A DNA stretch of 64,000 bases, taken from NCBI GenBank assembly GCA_905176665.1, contig CAJINA010000231.1, positions 1-64,000 of the forward strand. Reading direction: 5' to 3'. Below the pieces are notes generated by a model. It was not told the DNA's origin, did not search any database, and saw only the letters and a program-made list of their open reading frames with translations. Position numbers and translations under genes: made by a program. The number at the start of each line of letters is the position of its first letter. Position 1 is the stretch's first letter. The DNA is from Olavius algarvensis Delta 4 endosymbiont. Its GTDB lineage: Bacteria > Desulfobacterota > Desulfobacteria > Desulfobacterales > CAJINA01. This document shows positions 23,724-32,371 of this stretch, in pieces.

Positions 23724-25166
23724 TCACTTTCCGCGATTATAAAATCCCGCCGCCGAGGCGAGCATTGTCCTTGAAGGAAGGTATTGTTGACGGCGGGGGT
23801 GGAACTTGTCTGTCAGTCCGGCCCGGGTTGCATAGGTGTAGTTGTCGGATTCTACAAACGCTTTCCGGTAGGAGGCATTGAACTTGTACGCAATGATCGT
23901 AGCCGCGAGGTCTTTCGTTGTGAGCAGGGTTGAGACAGTTCGAGTAATGGATTGCCAGAAACTGAAATAAGCGTTTTTGATGTAGGCATACCCCTCGTAT
24001 ACTTCTTCAATCGATAGTTTGGCAGGCTTGAACTGCAACCGCGAAAAACGATAATCTTTCCAATCCTGCGGAAAGTTCTGATTGAAGATTCTATTGGCCG
24101 CGTTCAATTCCTTCCACAGACGCGTACCCGGCAAGGGCGTGGGTTTCGTAATCTGCAGCACGTCGATGTGGGCGGTCCTTACGAACTCCAGGGTATTATG
24201 AAATACACGCCGGTCGTCTTCGTCGCTCCCGATAACGAATGCTCCAAGAAAGGCAATACCGGCCGTGCGAATTCTACGAATCAATTCCGGGTATCGATTT
24301 TGTTGGAGTCGTTTAAGATTGATATTCTTTCCATATGATTTGAGTGTATCCGGATTGACCGACTCCATACCGACAAAGACGATCTTAAGTCCCGCCTTGG
24401 CTGCCAGGCGTAAAAGTTCCCGATCTTCTCCAAAAAGAATGGATGTCTGGGCAAAGAAAATCTTGCGAATACCTTCTGAAATAATCCTGGCAAAGAAAGC
24501 CTTGGTCCACGCCAGGTCGGCGGTACTGTAACCAATGATATTGTCGTCGGCAATCAGCACTTTTTTCTGGGGTATCTGTTTTAATTCAGCTATAACGTCA
24601 TCCAGTGGCCGTCGCCGGAAACGGCGCCCGTTGAATGCGGTAACCGAGCAGAATGCGCAATCCATCGGGCACCCCCGGGAGGTTTGGATACTCCCCCACC
24701 CATAGTGGCCTTCAATGAGGACATCCCGGCGCGGATTCGGCAGATCAGTCAGGTCCGGCCAGTCACCCCGATATTCTTTCTGGAGACGGCCGGCCTCAAA
24801 ATCCTCCAGGACCCGGGGCCAGACCTTCTCGGCTTCCCCGATGACCACCGCATCACAGGACTGTAAAGCCTCTTGAGGCAGCATGGATACGTGAATACCG
24901 CCCATGACGGTCGGTACACCTTTGGCGCGGTAAATCTGCGCAATCTGATAGCCGCGATGAACCGAAGCCGTATACGCCGTTATGCCGACGATATCCGCCT
25001 CCCGGAACTTGAAGGGCTCAATGTTTTCATCGAGCACCTCGATCTGGTAATGGGGCGGGGTTACAGCCGCAAGACAAGGCAGATTCATCGGTGGAAAAGC
25101 CGTGGCCCGCACATTCCCCAGCCCGCCTTGGCTGTCGGTCGGATTGATAAGCAAAAGTCGCGGCAC
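23724..25166 (-). CDS. B12-binding domain radical SAM protein
   Basis: A 480-residue protein starting with GTG 25166, seven bases after the stop of the histidine kinase gene. The N-terminal cobalamin-binding domain (LLLINPTDSQGG, IVGITAYTASVHRGYQIA, TVMGGIHVSMLPQEAL) is followed by the radical SAM core with C-x3-C-x2-C at residues 166-173 (SRGCPMDCAFC) and a C-terminal helical extension of about 130 residues (FSRLQFKPAKLSIEEVYEGY). Its sequence differs from the other radical SAM protein in the window. Members modify lipids, hopanoids or peptides; no substrate can be assigned. Its position as last gene of a signalling operon is noteworthy. Confidence 0.8.
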   Translation of the reverse strand: MPRLLLINPTDSQGGLGNVRATAFPPMNLPCLAAVTPPHYQIEVLDENIEPFKFREADIVGITAYTASVHRGYQIAQIYRAKGVPTVMGGIHVSMLPQEALQSCDAVVIGEAEKVWPRVLEDFEAGRLQKEYRGDWPDLTDLPNPRRDVLIEGHYGWGSIQTSRGCPMDCAFCSVTAFNGRRFRRRPLDDVIAELKQIPQKKVLIADDNIIGYSTADLAWTKAFFARIISEGIRKIFFAQTSILFGEDRELLRLAAKAGLKIVFVGMESVNPDTLKSYGKNINLKRLQQNRYPELIRRIRTAGIAFLGAFVIGSDEDDRRVFHNTLEFVRTAHIDVLQITKPTPLPGTRLWKELNAANRIFNQNFPQDWKDYRFSRLQFKPAKLSIEEVYEGYAYIKNAYFSFWQSITRTVSTLLTTKDLAATIIAYKFNASYRKAFVESDNYTYATRAGLTDKFHPRRQQYLPSRTMLASAAGFYNRGK

Positions 25167-25173
25167 GGGGTGT

Positions 25174-28062
25174 CTATCCCTTCAAGAGTTCGGCATGCAG
25201 TGCCTGGCCAATGGTTTCCAGCATGTAGGGTTTCTTGACATAGGCTCCGGCGCCCAGACTGAGCGCTTCTTTTACGCGCTTTGTCTCCGCAAAGCCGCTG
25301 GTTATGATTGCTTTCTGGTTGGGCTTAAACTGCAGAACCTGCTTGTAGGTATCCAGCCCATCCATGCCGGGCGGCATGATCATATCCAGAACCAAAATAT
25401 CAACGGGGTGTTCCTGCAGATATTCAAGGGCGGCTTCACCACTGGCAACTGCGTGAACGGCATATCCCAACTGCTCCAGTATTTCCGAAGCGATTTCCCG
25501 CTGTTCAGGGATGTCATCGACAACCAGGATAGACTCGTCCCGGCCCATGAAATCATCTATGGATTCAACCACGGCCTCCGAGAGGGACTGTGTCTTCCGG
25601 GTCGCCGGGAAATACAGGGTAAACCGGCTGCCCTGACCAACTTCGCTGCGCACATCAATATAGCCGCTATGGTCTTTCACCGTCCCCCAGACAACCGCCA
25701 TACCCAACCCCGTCCCGCTTTTACCCATCACTTTTTTGGAATAGAAAGGCTCAAAGATCCTTTCCAGATCCAGTTGGGAGATACCGCAGCCGTTATCGAC
25801 CACGCTCAGCGTTACATAGTCCCCATTGGCCACCTGATCATAGCCGTTAATCAAGGTGTCCACGTATTTGTTCTCGGTAGTAACGGTGACTTTTCCGGAC
25901 ACATCGATCGCTTCGATCGCATTGGTGACCAGGTTCATGACCGTTTTGGAAAGATGTACTGGCGATCCGGTGATGTTGAGAATCTCATTTTCAAGGATTG
26001 TCTGCACCTGAACGTTGAGATAGTTTTTCTTCATTACCTTAAACTCGGGGCTTTTCAGATAATCAGAGACCACCATGTTAAGATCAACATCTTCCATGGT
26101 AATAACGCCCCGCCTGGCCAGCGTCAACAGATCCTGGACAATAGCGGCGGCGCGCTTGCTTGAGTTTTGAATGGTCAACACGGGTTTACGCAGGTTGCTA
26201 TCCTCCGGCAACCGATTTAACATTACCTGGGGGTAGCTGACGATCCCGGAAAGAATGTTGTTCAGGTCATGGGCAACCCCCCCCGCCAGAGTCCCGAGGG
26301 CTTCCATTTTATGGGCCCGCTGCAGCCGGGTTTGCAGTTCCCGCTTGTCCAGTTCCGCTTGCTTGCGTTCGGTTATGTCATTACCGATGCAGAGTATTTC
26401 AATAAGTTCGTTGGCTTTGTTAAAAACCGGCCGATAGGTCCAGGCGGTCCATACCTCCTGACCACTCGGGAGTATGTTTTTACTCTCATCGGAATGAGTT
26501 TTTTCGGGAAATCGCTGCATCATTTTAAGGAGGTCGTCCAAATGGCTGCGGGTTGTCCCCTCCAGAATATGAAACATATCATTCACATTTTTGCCGATTA
26601 TCTGGTCCGGGGCATACCCGAAAAACCGCTGGGCGTATTCATTGAAAAAGGTTATGGCGCCCTTGGTGTCGATGCGCATGATGATACTGTTGGCATTTTC
26701 CACCAGTTCACGATATATTTTTTCACTCTCCTGAAGTTTCTGAAAGGACATGGCGTTCATTATGCCGACCGCCGTCTGGGAAGCGACCCCCATCAACAGA
26801 TTGATATCGCTGGTCAAGAGGGGCCTTTTCGACCGAATATTGTCCACGCTCAAAATACCGATGGATTTCCCTTTATAGACAATCGGCACACAGATAAGCG
26901 ACTGCACGCCTATATCCTTGATAAATTGAATGCTCTTTCTTGATAACCGGCCTTCGATTGTCGATACATCATCCACCAGGAAGGGCTGCTGATGCTTAAA
27001 GGCCAGGACAAATTCGCCTTTGGATTCTGGGTTGGCAAGGTTGAACTTCACGCTTTGCAAAAGGGATTCTTTTTCCGGCCCGTAGCCATAGCCAGCAATA
27101 TAGGTAAGGCTGGTTTTGTCCTTGTCCGCCAGAAACATCACCCCGCGATCAAACTCCGCGTATCGTTCCATGGTGCGCAACACAGCCCCGATCAGTGTTT
27201 TGACATCAAATACCGAAGATATGGCCTCACCGATCGCCTGAATGAGCATGGCGTTTTCATGCCGGATGTCCATCTCCTCAATGAGTTCCCTGGCCTCCTC
27301 GCCATTCATTTCCACCATGGCGGTCACGTCTTGCAAGCCGGCCCGTTCATACAGGTAGGCCAGCAATAAGCCGCCGAAACAGTAGGCCAGGGCACACACA
27401 CTCCACAGCGAGACCGGCACTATAAAAGCGAGGATGCCTAATACGGGAATCCCAGCGGTCAAATAAATGTTACGGACCTGCCTCAAAAAACCCGGCCGGC
27501 TTCTGCCCCAAGTGATGATATAACGGCAATGTGGGTGGCCTTCATGGAAGCATTCCGGGTGTTCGACCTGGGCATATTCTTTAATGAAGTAGCGGGCGAC
27601 CGATTCAAACATGCCGATGCGGTATTCACACTGATAGGGCTTTTCATTGACACCGCTTTTGGGTCGCGAGATGAGCTCTATCTTATTGGGGCCGAGTTTA
27701 TTGGCTTTTACAGATGCCCCCCGGCTGAATAGCAGGTATACTTTACCGATCAACTGGTAGAGCGTGCTGAGATTAAGCAGACCGATCAAGTAACGTTTGG
27801 CAGCCCCCAAACCTTCGGCGGAGGCGGCATAGCGCCCGGCTTTGCGCGCTATATCATGGGCCTCGGTTAATTGGACAAGACGCTTGTTGAAGCGATCCGC
27901 CTGAATCTGACTGAACCAGTGATTCGGGTCCGCGACCTCATATTCTTTCATGCCCGCGGACGCAAGCAGCGATTCAACATCAAGACCGGGGTAGTGCTCT
28001 TTTAGATATTCCAGATAAACCTTTGTGATCTTGCTGTTGTATATGGGTTGGGTATCAGACAA
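25174..28062 (-). CDS. Hybrid sensor histidine kinase (V4R-like, GAF, PAS, kinase, receiver)
   Basis: A 962-residue protein starting at TTG 28062 behind AAAGGAG. The N-terminal 200 residues end in ECFHEGHPHCRYIITW, as in V4R/heme-NO-binding-like sensor domains. Two membrane helices follow (about 213-255), then a GAF domain (270-440), a PAS domain (450-570), HisKA with the phosphorylated His in GTLAGGVAHDLNN, HATPase (VVDNGCGIS, SGTGLGMAVVWG) and a C-terminal receiver with Asp in ILVLDMIMPPGMDG. The last two give an internal phosphorelay. No separate DNA-binding regulator is adjacent, so output may pass to the STAS/RsbW module upstream in the operon. This last point is inference. Confidence 0.88.
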   Translation of the reverse strand: MSDTQPIYNSKITKVYLEYLKEHYPGLDVESLLASAGMKEYEVADPNHWFSQIQADRFNKRLVQLTEAHDIARKAGRYAASAEGLGAAKRYLIGLLNLSTLYQLIGKVYLLFSRGASVKANKLGPNKIELISRPKSGVNEKPYQCEYRIGMFESVARYFIKEYAQVEHPECFHEGHPHCRYIITWGRSRPGFLRQVRNIYLTAGIPVLGILAFIVPVSLWSVCALAYCFGGLLLAYLYERAGLQDVTAMVEMNGEEARELIEEMDIRHENAMLIQAIGEAISSVFDVKTLIGAVLRTMERYAEFDRGVMFLADKDKTSLTYIAGYGYGPEKESLLQSVKFNLANPESKGEFVLAFKHQQPFLVDDVSTIEGRLSRKSIQFIKDIGVQSLICVPIVYKGKSIGILSVDNIRSKRPLLTSDINLLMGVASQTAVGIMNAMSFQKLQESEKIYRELVENANSIIMRIDTKGAITFFNEYAQRFFGYAPDQIIGKNVNDMFHILEGTTRSHLDDLLKMMQRFPEKTHSDESKNILPSGQEVWTAWTYRPVFNKANELIEILCIGNDITERKQAELDKRELQTRLQRAHKMEALGTLAGGVAHDLNNILSGIVSYPQVMLNRLPEDSNLRKPVLTIQNSSKRAAAIVQDLLTLARRGVITMEDVDLNMVVSDYLKSPEFKVMKKNYLNVQVQTILENEILNITGSPVHLSKTVMNLVTNAIEAIDVSGKVTVTTENKYVDTLINGYDQVANGDYVTLSVVDNGCGISQLDLERIFEPFYSKKVMGKSGTGLGMAVVWGTVKDHSGYIDVRSEVGQGSRFTLYFPATRKTQSLSEAVVESIDDFMGRDESILVVDDIPEQREIASEILEQLGYAVHAVASGEAALEYLQEHPVDILVLDMIMPPGMDGLDTYKQVLQFKPNQKAIITSGFAETKRVKEALSLGAGAYVKKPYMLETIGQALHAELLKG

Positions 28063-28145
28063 ACAAAAATCTCCTTTGCCTCCAGGCGCCTAATGCGGAC
28101 GCGCCCGCAGACCGTGAGAAGGATCTGGGGACGCTGGACCGTTTT

Positions 28146-28523
28146 CTAATCCTCACCTTCAATCACTTTTTTCATCTGGGCGTCCAGGTACCGGTCCAAT
28201 TCCTCGGTACTTTCAAATATCTGCATCGACGGGATGGCGTTGATGATTTCAAACACCCGCTTGATCTGGGGCTGCAGGTTTAAAAACTTTACCTGGCCGC
28301 CGCTGTTCTTGAGCACCTTGCGGGCTTTCAGAAACACCCGGACCCCGGCGCTGCTCAGGTAGGTGAGAAACTCGAGATTAAAGACAATCAGTTCAGTGGC
28401 TTCGCTCAACAGGACATCGATTTTCTTCTCAAATTCCTTGTAGGTATTACTGTCCAGCGACCCCGCGACCGTCACGATAAAGATCCCCTGGGCCTTTTGT
28501 TCCGATGTCACATTCATCGTCAT
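28146..28523 (-). CDS. STAS-domain anti-sigma factor antagonist (RsbV-like)
   Basis: A 125-residue STAS protein: beta strands IFIVTVAGSLDSNTYKEF, LIVFNLEFLTYLSSAGVRVFL with the phosphorylatable Ser in the SSAG turn, and QVKFLNLQPQIKRVFEII. Unphosphorylated antagonists of this type bind the anti-sigma kinase. The start ATG 28523 follows AAGGAGG; the frame opens further to GTG 28538. Kinase (RsbW-like) and phosphatase (SpoIIE-like) partners are the two genes upstream, so it forms a complete partner-switching cassette. Confidence 0.88.
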   Translation of the reverse strand: MTMNVTSEQKAQGIFIVTVAGSLDSNTYKEFEKKIDVLLSEATELIVFNLEFLTYLSSAGVRVFLKARKVLKNSGGQVKFLNLQPQIKRVFEIINAIPSMQIFESTEELDRYLDAQMKKVIEGED

Positions 28524-28594
28524 GGTGCCTCCTTGCACATTGTCTGTTCAGATATTTAGCGAAACGGTTTAAAGCGAATCATACGCTACAACTC

Positions 28595-29005
28595 CTAATA
28601 TTTATACCTGCGCATTACAACCACGTTTCCATCCGCTTCACGCTTATAGTCGATCTCATCCATAATTTCACGCACGATATGAACCCCCATGCCGCCGATC
28701 CCTCTTTCTTCCAGGGGAATCTCCAAATCCGGTTGGGGATGTTCCGGCAGATTGAAAGGCTGGGCGTCGTCGCGGACACTCAGTGTAATGTCGTTTTCCG
28801 AGTTGACGATGCTCACCTCGATGGCATGGGCCGCCCGGTCGGCATAGCCATGGGCGATGATATTGGTCACCACCTCTTCCAGGACGAGGCGGATCTCCCA
28901 GACAAGCTCATCGGGCAAGTCGTGCTCCCGGCCGAAGGACAAGACCCGACCGGCCAGCCTTTCGATCTCGACCAGGTCGTTTTTCAGTTTGAACTCGGTT
29001 TTCAT
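28595..29005 (-). CDS. RsbW-like anti-sigma serine kinase
   Basis: A 136-residue single-domain GHKL ATPase: N-box LVLEEVVTNIIAHGYAD, then NDITLSVRDDAQPFN and the G-box-like RGIGGMGVHIVREIMDEIDY. This is the HATPase_c_2 type that phosphorylates a STAS antagonist and may hold a sigma factor. No sigma factor gene is nearby, so the regulated target is unknown and may not be a sigma factor. The ATG comes one base after the stop of the phosphatase gene. Confidence 0.85.
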   Translation of the reverse strand: MKTEFKLKNDLVEIERLAGRVLSFGREHDLPDELVWEIRLVLEEVVTNIIAHGYADRAAHAIEVSIVNSENDITLSVRDDAQPFNLPEHPQPDLEIPLEERGIGGMGVHIVREIMDEIDYKREADGNVVVMRRYKY

Positions 29006-29006
29006 G

Positions 29007-30686
29007 TCAGCCCTTTAAATACTTCAACGCCAGGATGGCAATGTCATCCGATTGGGGCACCTCGCCGGCAAAACGTTTAACGCTGTCCAGCACAGTCAGG
29101 GCCGTTTCGCTGACCTCCCCGGCCTGGGCGCCGCTGAGCGTCTGCTGCAGCCTTGCTTCCGAAAACTCCTCCTGCCGATCATTAAAGGCTTCAGTGACAC
29201 CGTCCGTGTACATGAAAAGCGTATCACCGGGCGCCAGGGTCACAGCGGCCTCGTGAAACGAGAGGTCCTCGTCGATGCCCAGGGCCGTGTCGCCGGTATC
29301 CGCGAGAAACCGGGGGGCCTTGGCCGGTCTGACCACCAGGGGGGGGTTGTGTCCGGCATTGGTGTACCCGACCTCACCCGTGCTGACCTTTAAAATGCCA
29401 CAAAAGGTGGTCACAAACATCATGGAATCGTTGTTTATCGACAGTTCGCGGTTTACGGCCGTCAGGATTTGGGCCGCATGTTGCTGCCCCCCGGCCATCG
29501 ATTTAATCAGGGTCTTGGTGCGCGCCATGAAAAGCGCCGCCGGCACCCCTTTGTCCGATACGTCCCCGATGATGAAACAAAGATGATCATCGTCCACGAA
29601 GAAAAAATCAAATAGATCACCCCCCACTTCCCGGGCCGGTTCGATCAGCGCGAAAATGTCGAACTCGTGCCGCTCCGGAAACGGGGGAAATTCGGTCGGC
29701 AGCAGGTCCATCTGGATTTCACGGGCTACCCGCAAATCGCTCTCTATGCGTTCTTTGGCGGCAATGGTTTTTTCCAGCGCAGCGGTGCGCAGCCGCAGCT
29801 GCCAGCGCAGGAACAGACTCACGGATCCGATGAACAGGACCAGGGCCACGATCGAACCCACCACCCAGGCCGGATTCAGCCAGACGGGCAGCACGATCTT
29901 GCTCGAACCTTCCAGCCAGCGGTCCAGTGACTGGTGGTAGATCGAATTCTTCCTCAGCTTCAAGGGTTTCAGGTGCGTGTCGATGGCCTCCAGGACACTC
30001 CGCGTCCGCCCCTTGGGGATGGCAAACCGCAGCTCCACCGGACCGAAATTCATCTGGCTGGTTTTGATCCGGTACCGGTCATCATGGTATTGACCGAAAA
30101 TGCGCGACACGATCCCGGAAGCAACCTCACCCTGGTCGAGCATTTTGAAGATCATCGCATAGCTGTCGACCTCCCTGAACTGAGGCTTGATCTCGAACTT
30201 GGCCCCCAGGTCCCTGAACGTGTTGTAGTAGATGTCGTCTTTTAAAACGGCCATCATCTTACCGGTCAAATCAAGAAACGCTTCGACCTCGGAATCTTTG
30301 GGCAGGTAAACCTGTCCCCAGTTTTCAATAACGGTAACCCGGTTGAAATCGTAAATGAGGCGGCGCTCTTCGGAAAAGGCAATGGCCGTCATCAGGTCGA
30401 TTTCGTGATTGTTGAGCCGGGTGATGCATTCGGCCCAGGAGCCGGGGACATATTTCAGGGTCCACTTTTCTTTATGGGCCACGTGAACCAAAATATCGTT
30501 GTAAACCCCTTGCACCCGGCCGTCTTTGCCCGTGAAAATCAGCGGCTCGTTCGGACAGATGCCCACTCGCACCGTAACCGTGGCCGACAGGACCGCCGGC
30601 ATCAGCAAGAAAAAAACGGCAATCGACCAAGCCGCCGCCCGGATGCCGCCACGGCCCCGGTGTTTGTTATACCTATCAGATGTCAA
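29007..30686 (-). CDS. Periplasmic-sensor SpoIIE-type phosphatase (RsbU-like)
   Basis: A 559-residue protein: signal/TM at about 16-35, an extracytoplasmic SBP_bac_3-type solute-binding domain (VRVGICPNEPLIFTGKDGRV to RSVLEAIDTHL, about 40-255), a second membrane helix (about 272-295), a helical linker, and a PP2C/SpoIIE phosphatase with metal-binding residues in EVGGDLFDFFFVDDD, IIGDVSDKGVPAALFMA, TNAGHNPPL and DGVTEAFN. It would dephosphorylate the STAS protein when a small ligand binds outside. Start is TTG 30686, behind AAGGA; its first 11 bases overlap the end of the MBL-fold gene, evidence for translational coupling. Confidence 0.88.
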   Translation of the reverse strand: MTSDRYNKHRGRGGIRAAAWSIAVFFLLMPAVLSATVTVRVGICPNEPLIFTGKDGRVQGVYNDILVHVAHKEKWTLKYVPGSWAECITRLNNHEIDLMTAIAFSEERRLIYDFNRVTVIENWGQVYLPKDSEVEAFLDLTGKMMAVLKDDIYYNTFRDLGAKFEIKPQFREVDSYAMIFKMLDQGEVASGIVSRIFGQYHDDRYRIKTSQMNFGPVELRFAIPKGRTRSVLEAIDTHLKPLKLRKNSIYHQSLDRWLEGSSKIVLPVWLNPAWVVGSIVALVLFIGSVSLFLRWQLRLRTAALEKTIAAKERIESDLRVAREIQMDLLPTEFPPFPERHEFDIFALIEPAREVGGDLFDFFFVDDDHLCFIIGDVSDKGVPAALFMARTKTLIKSMAGGQQHAAQILTAVNRELSINNDSMMFVTTFCGILKVSTGEVGYTNAGHNPPLVVRPAKAPRFLADTGDTALGIDEDLSFHEAAVTLAPGDTLFMYTDGVTEAFNDRQEEFSEARLQQTLSGAQAGEVSETALTVLDSVKRFAGEVPQSDDIAILALKYLKG

Positions 30687-31629
30687 TAATCAATCCTTCC
30701 ACAGCCAGCTCGAGCTGCAGGTCGCTGGCATGATCCTGCAGGGCCAGGTATCGCTTGGCCTGCTCGAGGTTGTCCCACAGGCGCAGGTCCTCGTTAACCG
30801 GTTCATGGTGGGTAAAGAGCATCCGCTTTACCCCGGCCTCCAGGGCCATATCAACACCCGTGAACATGTTGCTGTGGCCCCAGTCCTCTTTCTCCACATT
30901 CTCTTCGATGGAGTACTGGGCATCGAAAATCACGGCATCCGCATCTTTGAAAAAATCCACGTAAGGTTTCAGGGCCTCTGAACTGGGGTCCTTGTATTCG
31001 GAATCGGTGGCAAACACGACCACTTTGCCATCGTGCGCCACCCGGTATCCGTAACAGCCGCCGGGGTGATTCAAAGGGATGGTTTCCACTGACACCGGGC
31101 CGCTGTCGAATCCCGCCGTGCTCAGTCCCTCGCTACGGTCGAGTTGGACAAATTTGTAGGCCGGGGCCAGTGGTACAGGAAAGAATTCGTAATCCTGCTG
31201 ATGCCTAAGCCGACCCTCCAAATCAGGATGCGAACCATAAATGGTGATGCTGTTGGTCGGTATGAACGCCGGGATAAAAAAAGGCAGGCCGCAGATGTGA
31301 TCCCAATGGGTATGACTGATCATGATGTGGGCGTTTATGGGATTTTTGCCGGCCCGCTGCATAAGATCCAGCCCCAAAGGCCGGATACCGGTGCCGGCGT
31401 CCATGATCAGGCAGGTATCCCCGGCAATAATTTCCAAGCAGGTCGTATTGCCGCCGGCGGTCAGGCGTACGTGTTCAGGCAGGGCTTTGAAAAAATCAGC
31501 CACCGCTTCTTTATCAGAGAGCCCTGCCTCCACGGCCAGTTCCAGCGACGTCGTGATTTTTTCTTTAAGGCTTATATTTGACAGAGGTGTCGCCAGAGAA
31601 CCCCGGACACCCCAGAACCGGATCTTCAT
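30676..31629 (-). CDS. MBL-fold metallohydrolase
   Basis: A 317-residue metallo-beta-lactamase-fold enzyme beginning KIRFWGVRGSLATP, with the metal motif ISHTHWDHICG, a later NHPGGC, FATDSEY and the C-terminal FTHHEPVN. This N-terminal WGVRGS type is common in bacterial signalling operons and relates to cyclic-nucleotide phosphodiesterase-like hydrolases, but the substrate is unknown. The frame is open for 37 codons upstream of ATG 31629, whose good ribosome-binding site (GGAGGAAATGGG) decides the start. It overlaps the following phosphatase gene by 11 bases. Confidence 0.82.
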   Translation of the reverse strand: MKIRFWGVRGSLATPLSNISLKEKITTSLELAVEAGLSDKEAVADFFKALPEHVRLTAGGNTTCLEIIAGDTCLIMDAGTGIRPLGLDLMQRAGKNPINAHIMISHTHWDHICGLPFFIPAFIPTNSITIYGSHPDLEGRLRHQQDYEFFPVPLAPAYKFVQLDRSEGLSTAGFDSGPVSVETIPLNHPGGCYGYRVAHDGKVVVFATDSEYKDPSSEALKPYVDFFKDADAVIFDAQYSIEENVEKEDWGHSNMFTGVDMALEAGVKRMLFTHHEPVNEDLRLWDNLEQAKRYLALQDHASDLQLELAVEGLIIDI

Positions 31630-31670
31630 CCCATTTCCTCCCAGACTTGCGGTCTGTTGCCCATCGCCAA

Positions 31671-32087
31671 TTAGATGGCTGCTCCGATCTGTTCCCCGAT
31701 GCCCTTGATCTTGTCCACGTCTCCGGGAACCAGCTCCCACTCGGTCATCTTCAATTTAGAGCCGCCGGCGGCCTTCGGAATCAGGTGCAGGTGATAGTGC
31801 ATGACCACCTGATTGACCTCCTTCCCGTTTAGCTGCATCACGGCGATGCCCACCGGTCCAAGCACCTTAAGCATGGCAGTGGCGATTTTGATCGAGGCCT
31901 GGTGAATGGCGGTGATGTTCTTTTCAGAGATCTCCCACAGGTTTTCAGCGTGAGCTTTGGGGATGATCAGGGTGTGTCCATCGGTAATCGGGTTGATATC
32001 CGCAAAAGCGTACACCCGTTCATCCTCATACACTTTTATACTGGGTATCTCCCCCTTTATGATCTTGCAGAAAATACAGCCTTCCAT
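31671..32087 (-). CDS. HIT-family nucleotide-binding hydrolase
   Basis: A 138-residue HIT protein with the Zn-binding-style N-terminus CIFCKIIKGEIP, HTLIIPKAHAENLWE and the catalytic histidine triad VMHYHLHLIP. The family hydrolyses phosphoramidates such as adenosine 5'-monophosphoramidate or dinucleoside polyphosphates. AAGGAGG precedes ATG 32087. It is the first gene of the minus-strand signalling operon; the 41-base gap to the MBL gene fits co-transcription. Element copy 4 lies upstream. Confidence 0.88.
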   Translation of the reverse strand: MEGCIFCKIIKGEIPSIKVYEDERVYAFADINPITDGHTLIIPKAHAENLWEISEKNITAIHQASIKIATAMLKVLGPVGIAVMQLNGKEVNQVVMHYHLHLIPKAAGGSKLKMTEWELVPGDVDKIKGIGEQIGAAI

Positions 32088-32134
32088 ATCTGGCCTCCTT
32101 GTGGCGTTTTGGATAGCATCTATACAACTATTTC

Positions 32135-32371
32135 TAGCGGCTATCTAAAGATATGATTTTGGTCCAAGGTCCCGGCTACGCCGGACAGGCAAGGCGGCCG
32201 TGGTCCCCCGCGTCGCGGGACTTCCCGCTTGATCTATTCCTCAATTGTGGGTCGCAACCAGAGGCGCCGCCGTAGCCAGTGCCTTGCATGGTAAAGACTC
32301 TCGTATTTCAAGGAGTTGAACCGAGCGCCCAACGCCGAGATTGGCCAGAAGACATTTTGAGATAGCCTCTA
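32135..32371 (+). mobile_element. MITE-like inverted-repeat element, copy 4
   Basis: Ends are TA-GCGGCTATCTAAAGA and, inward from the right, TA-GAGGCTATCTCAAAAT. It contains the GGGACTTCCCGC…GTGGGTCGCAACC insert of copies 2 and 5 plus a second insert shared with copy 5 (…GTAGCCAGTGCCTTGCATGGTAAA). The right TA with the neighbouring element G is the TAG stop of aroB. Removing the element and one TA leaves GTA TAG at the same codon. It separates aroB from the HIT gene. Confidence 0.78.

Noticed and set aside
25102-26163. A 353-residue plus-strand frame
   Set aside because: It is antisense to the kinase and receiver domains of the hybrid kinase.
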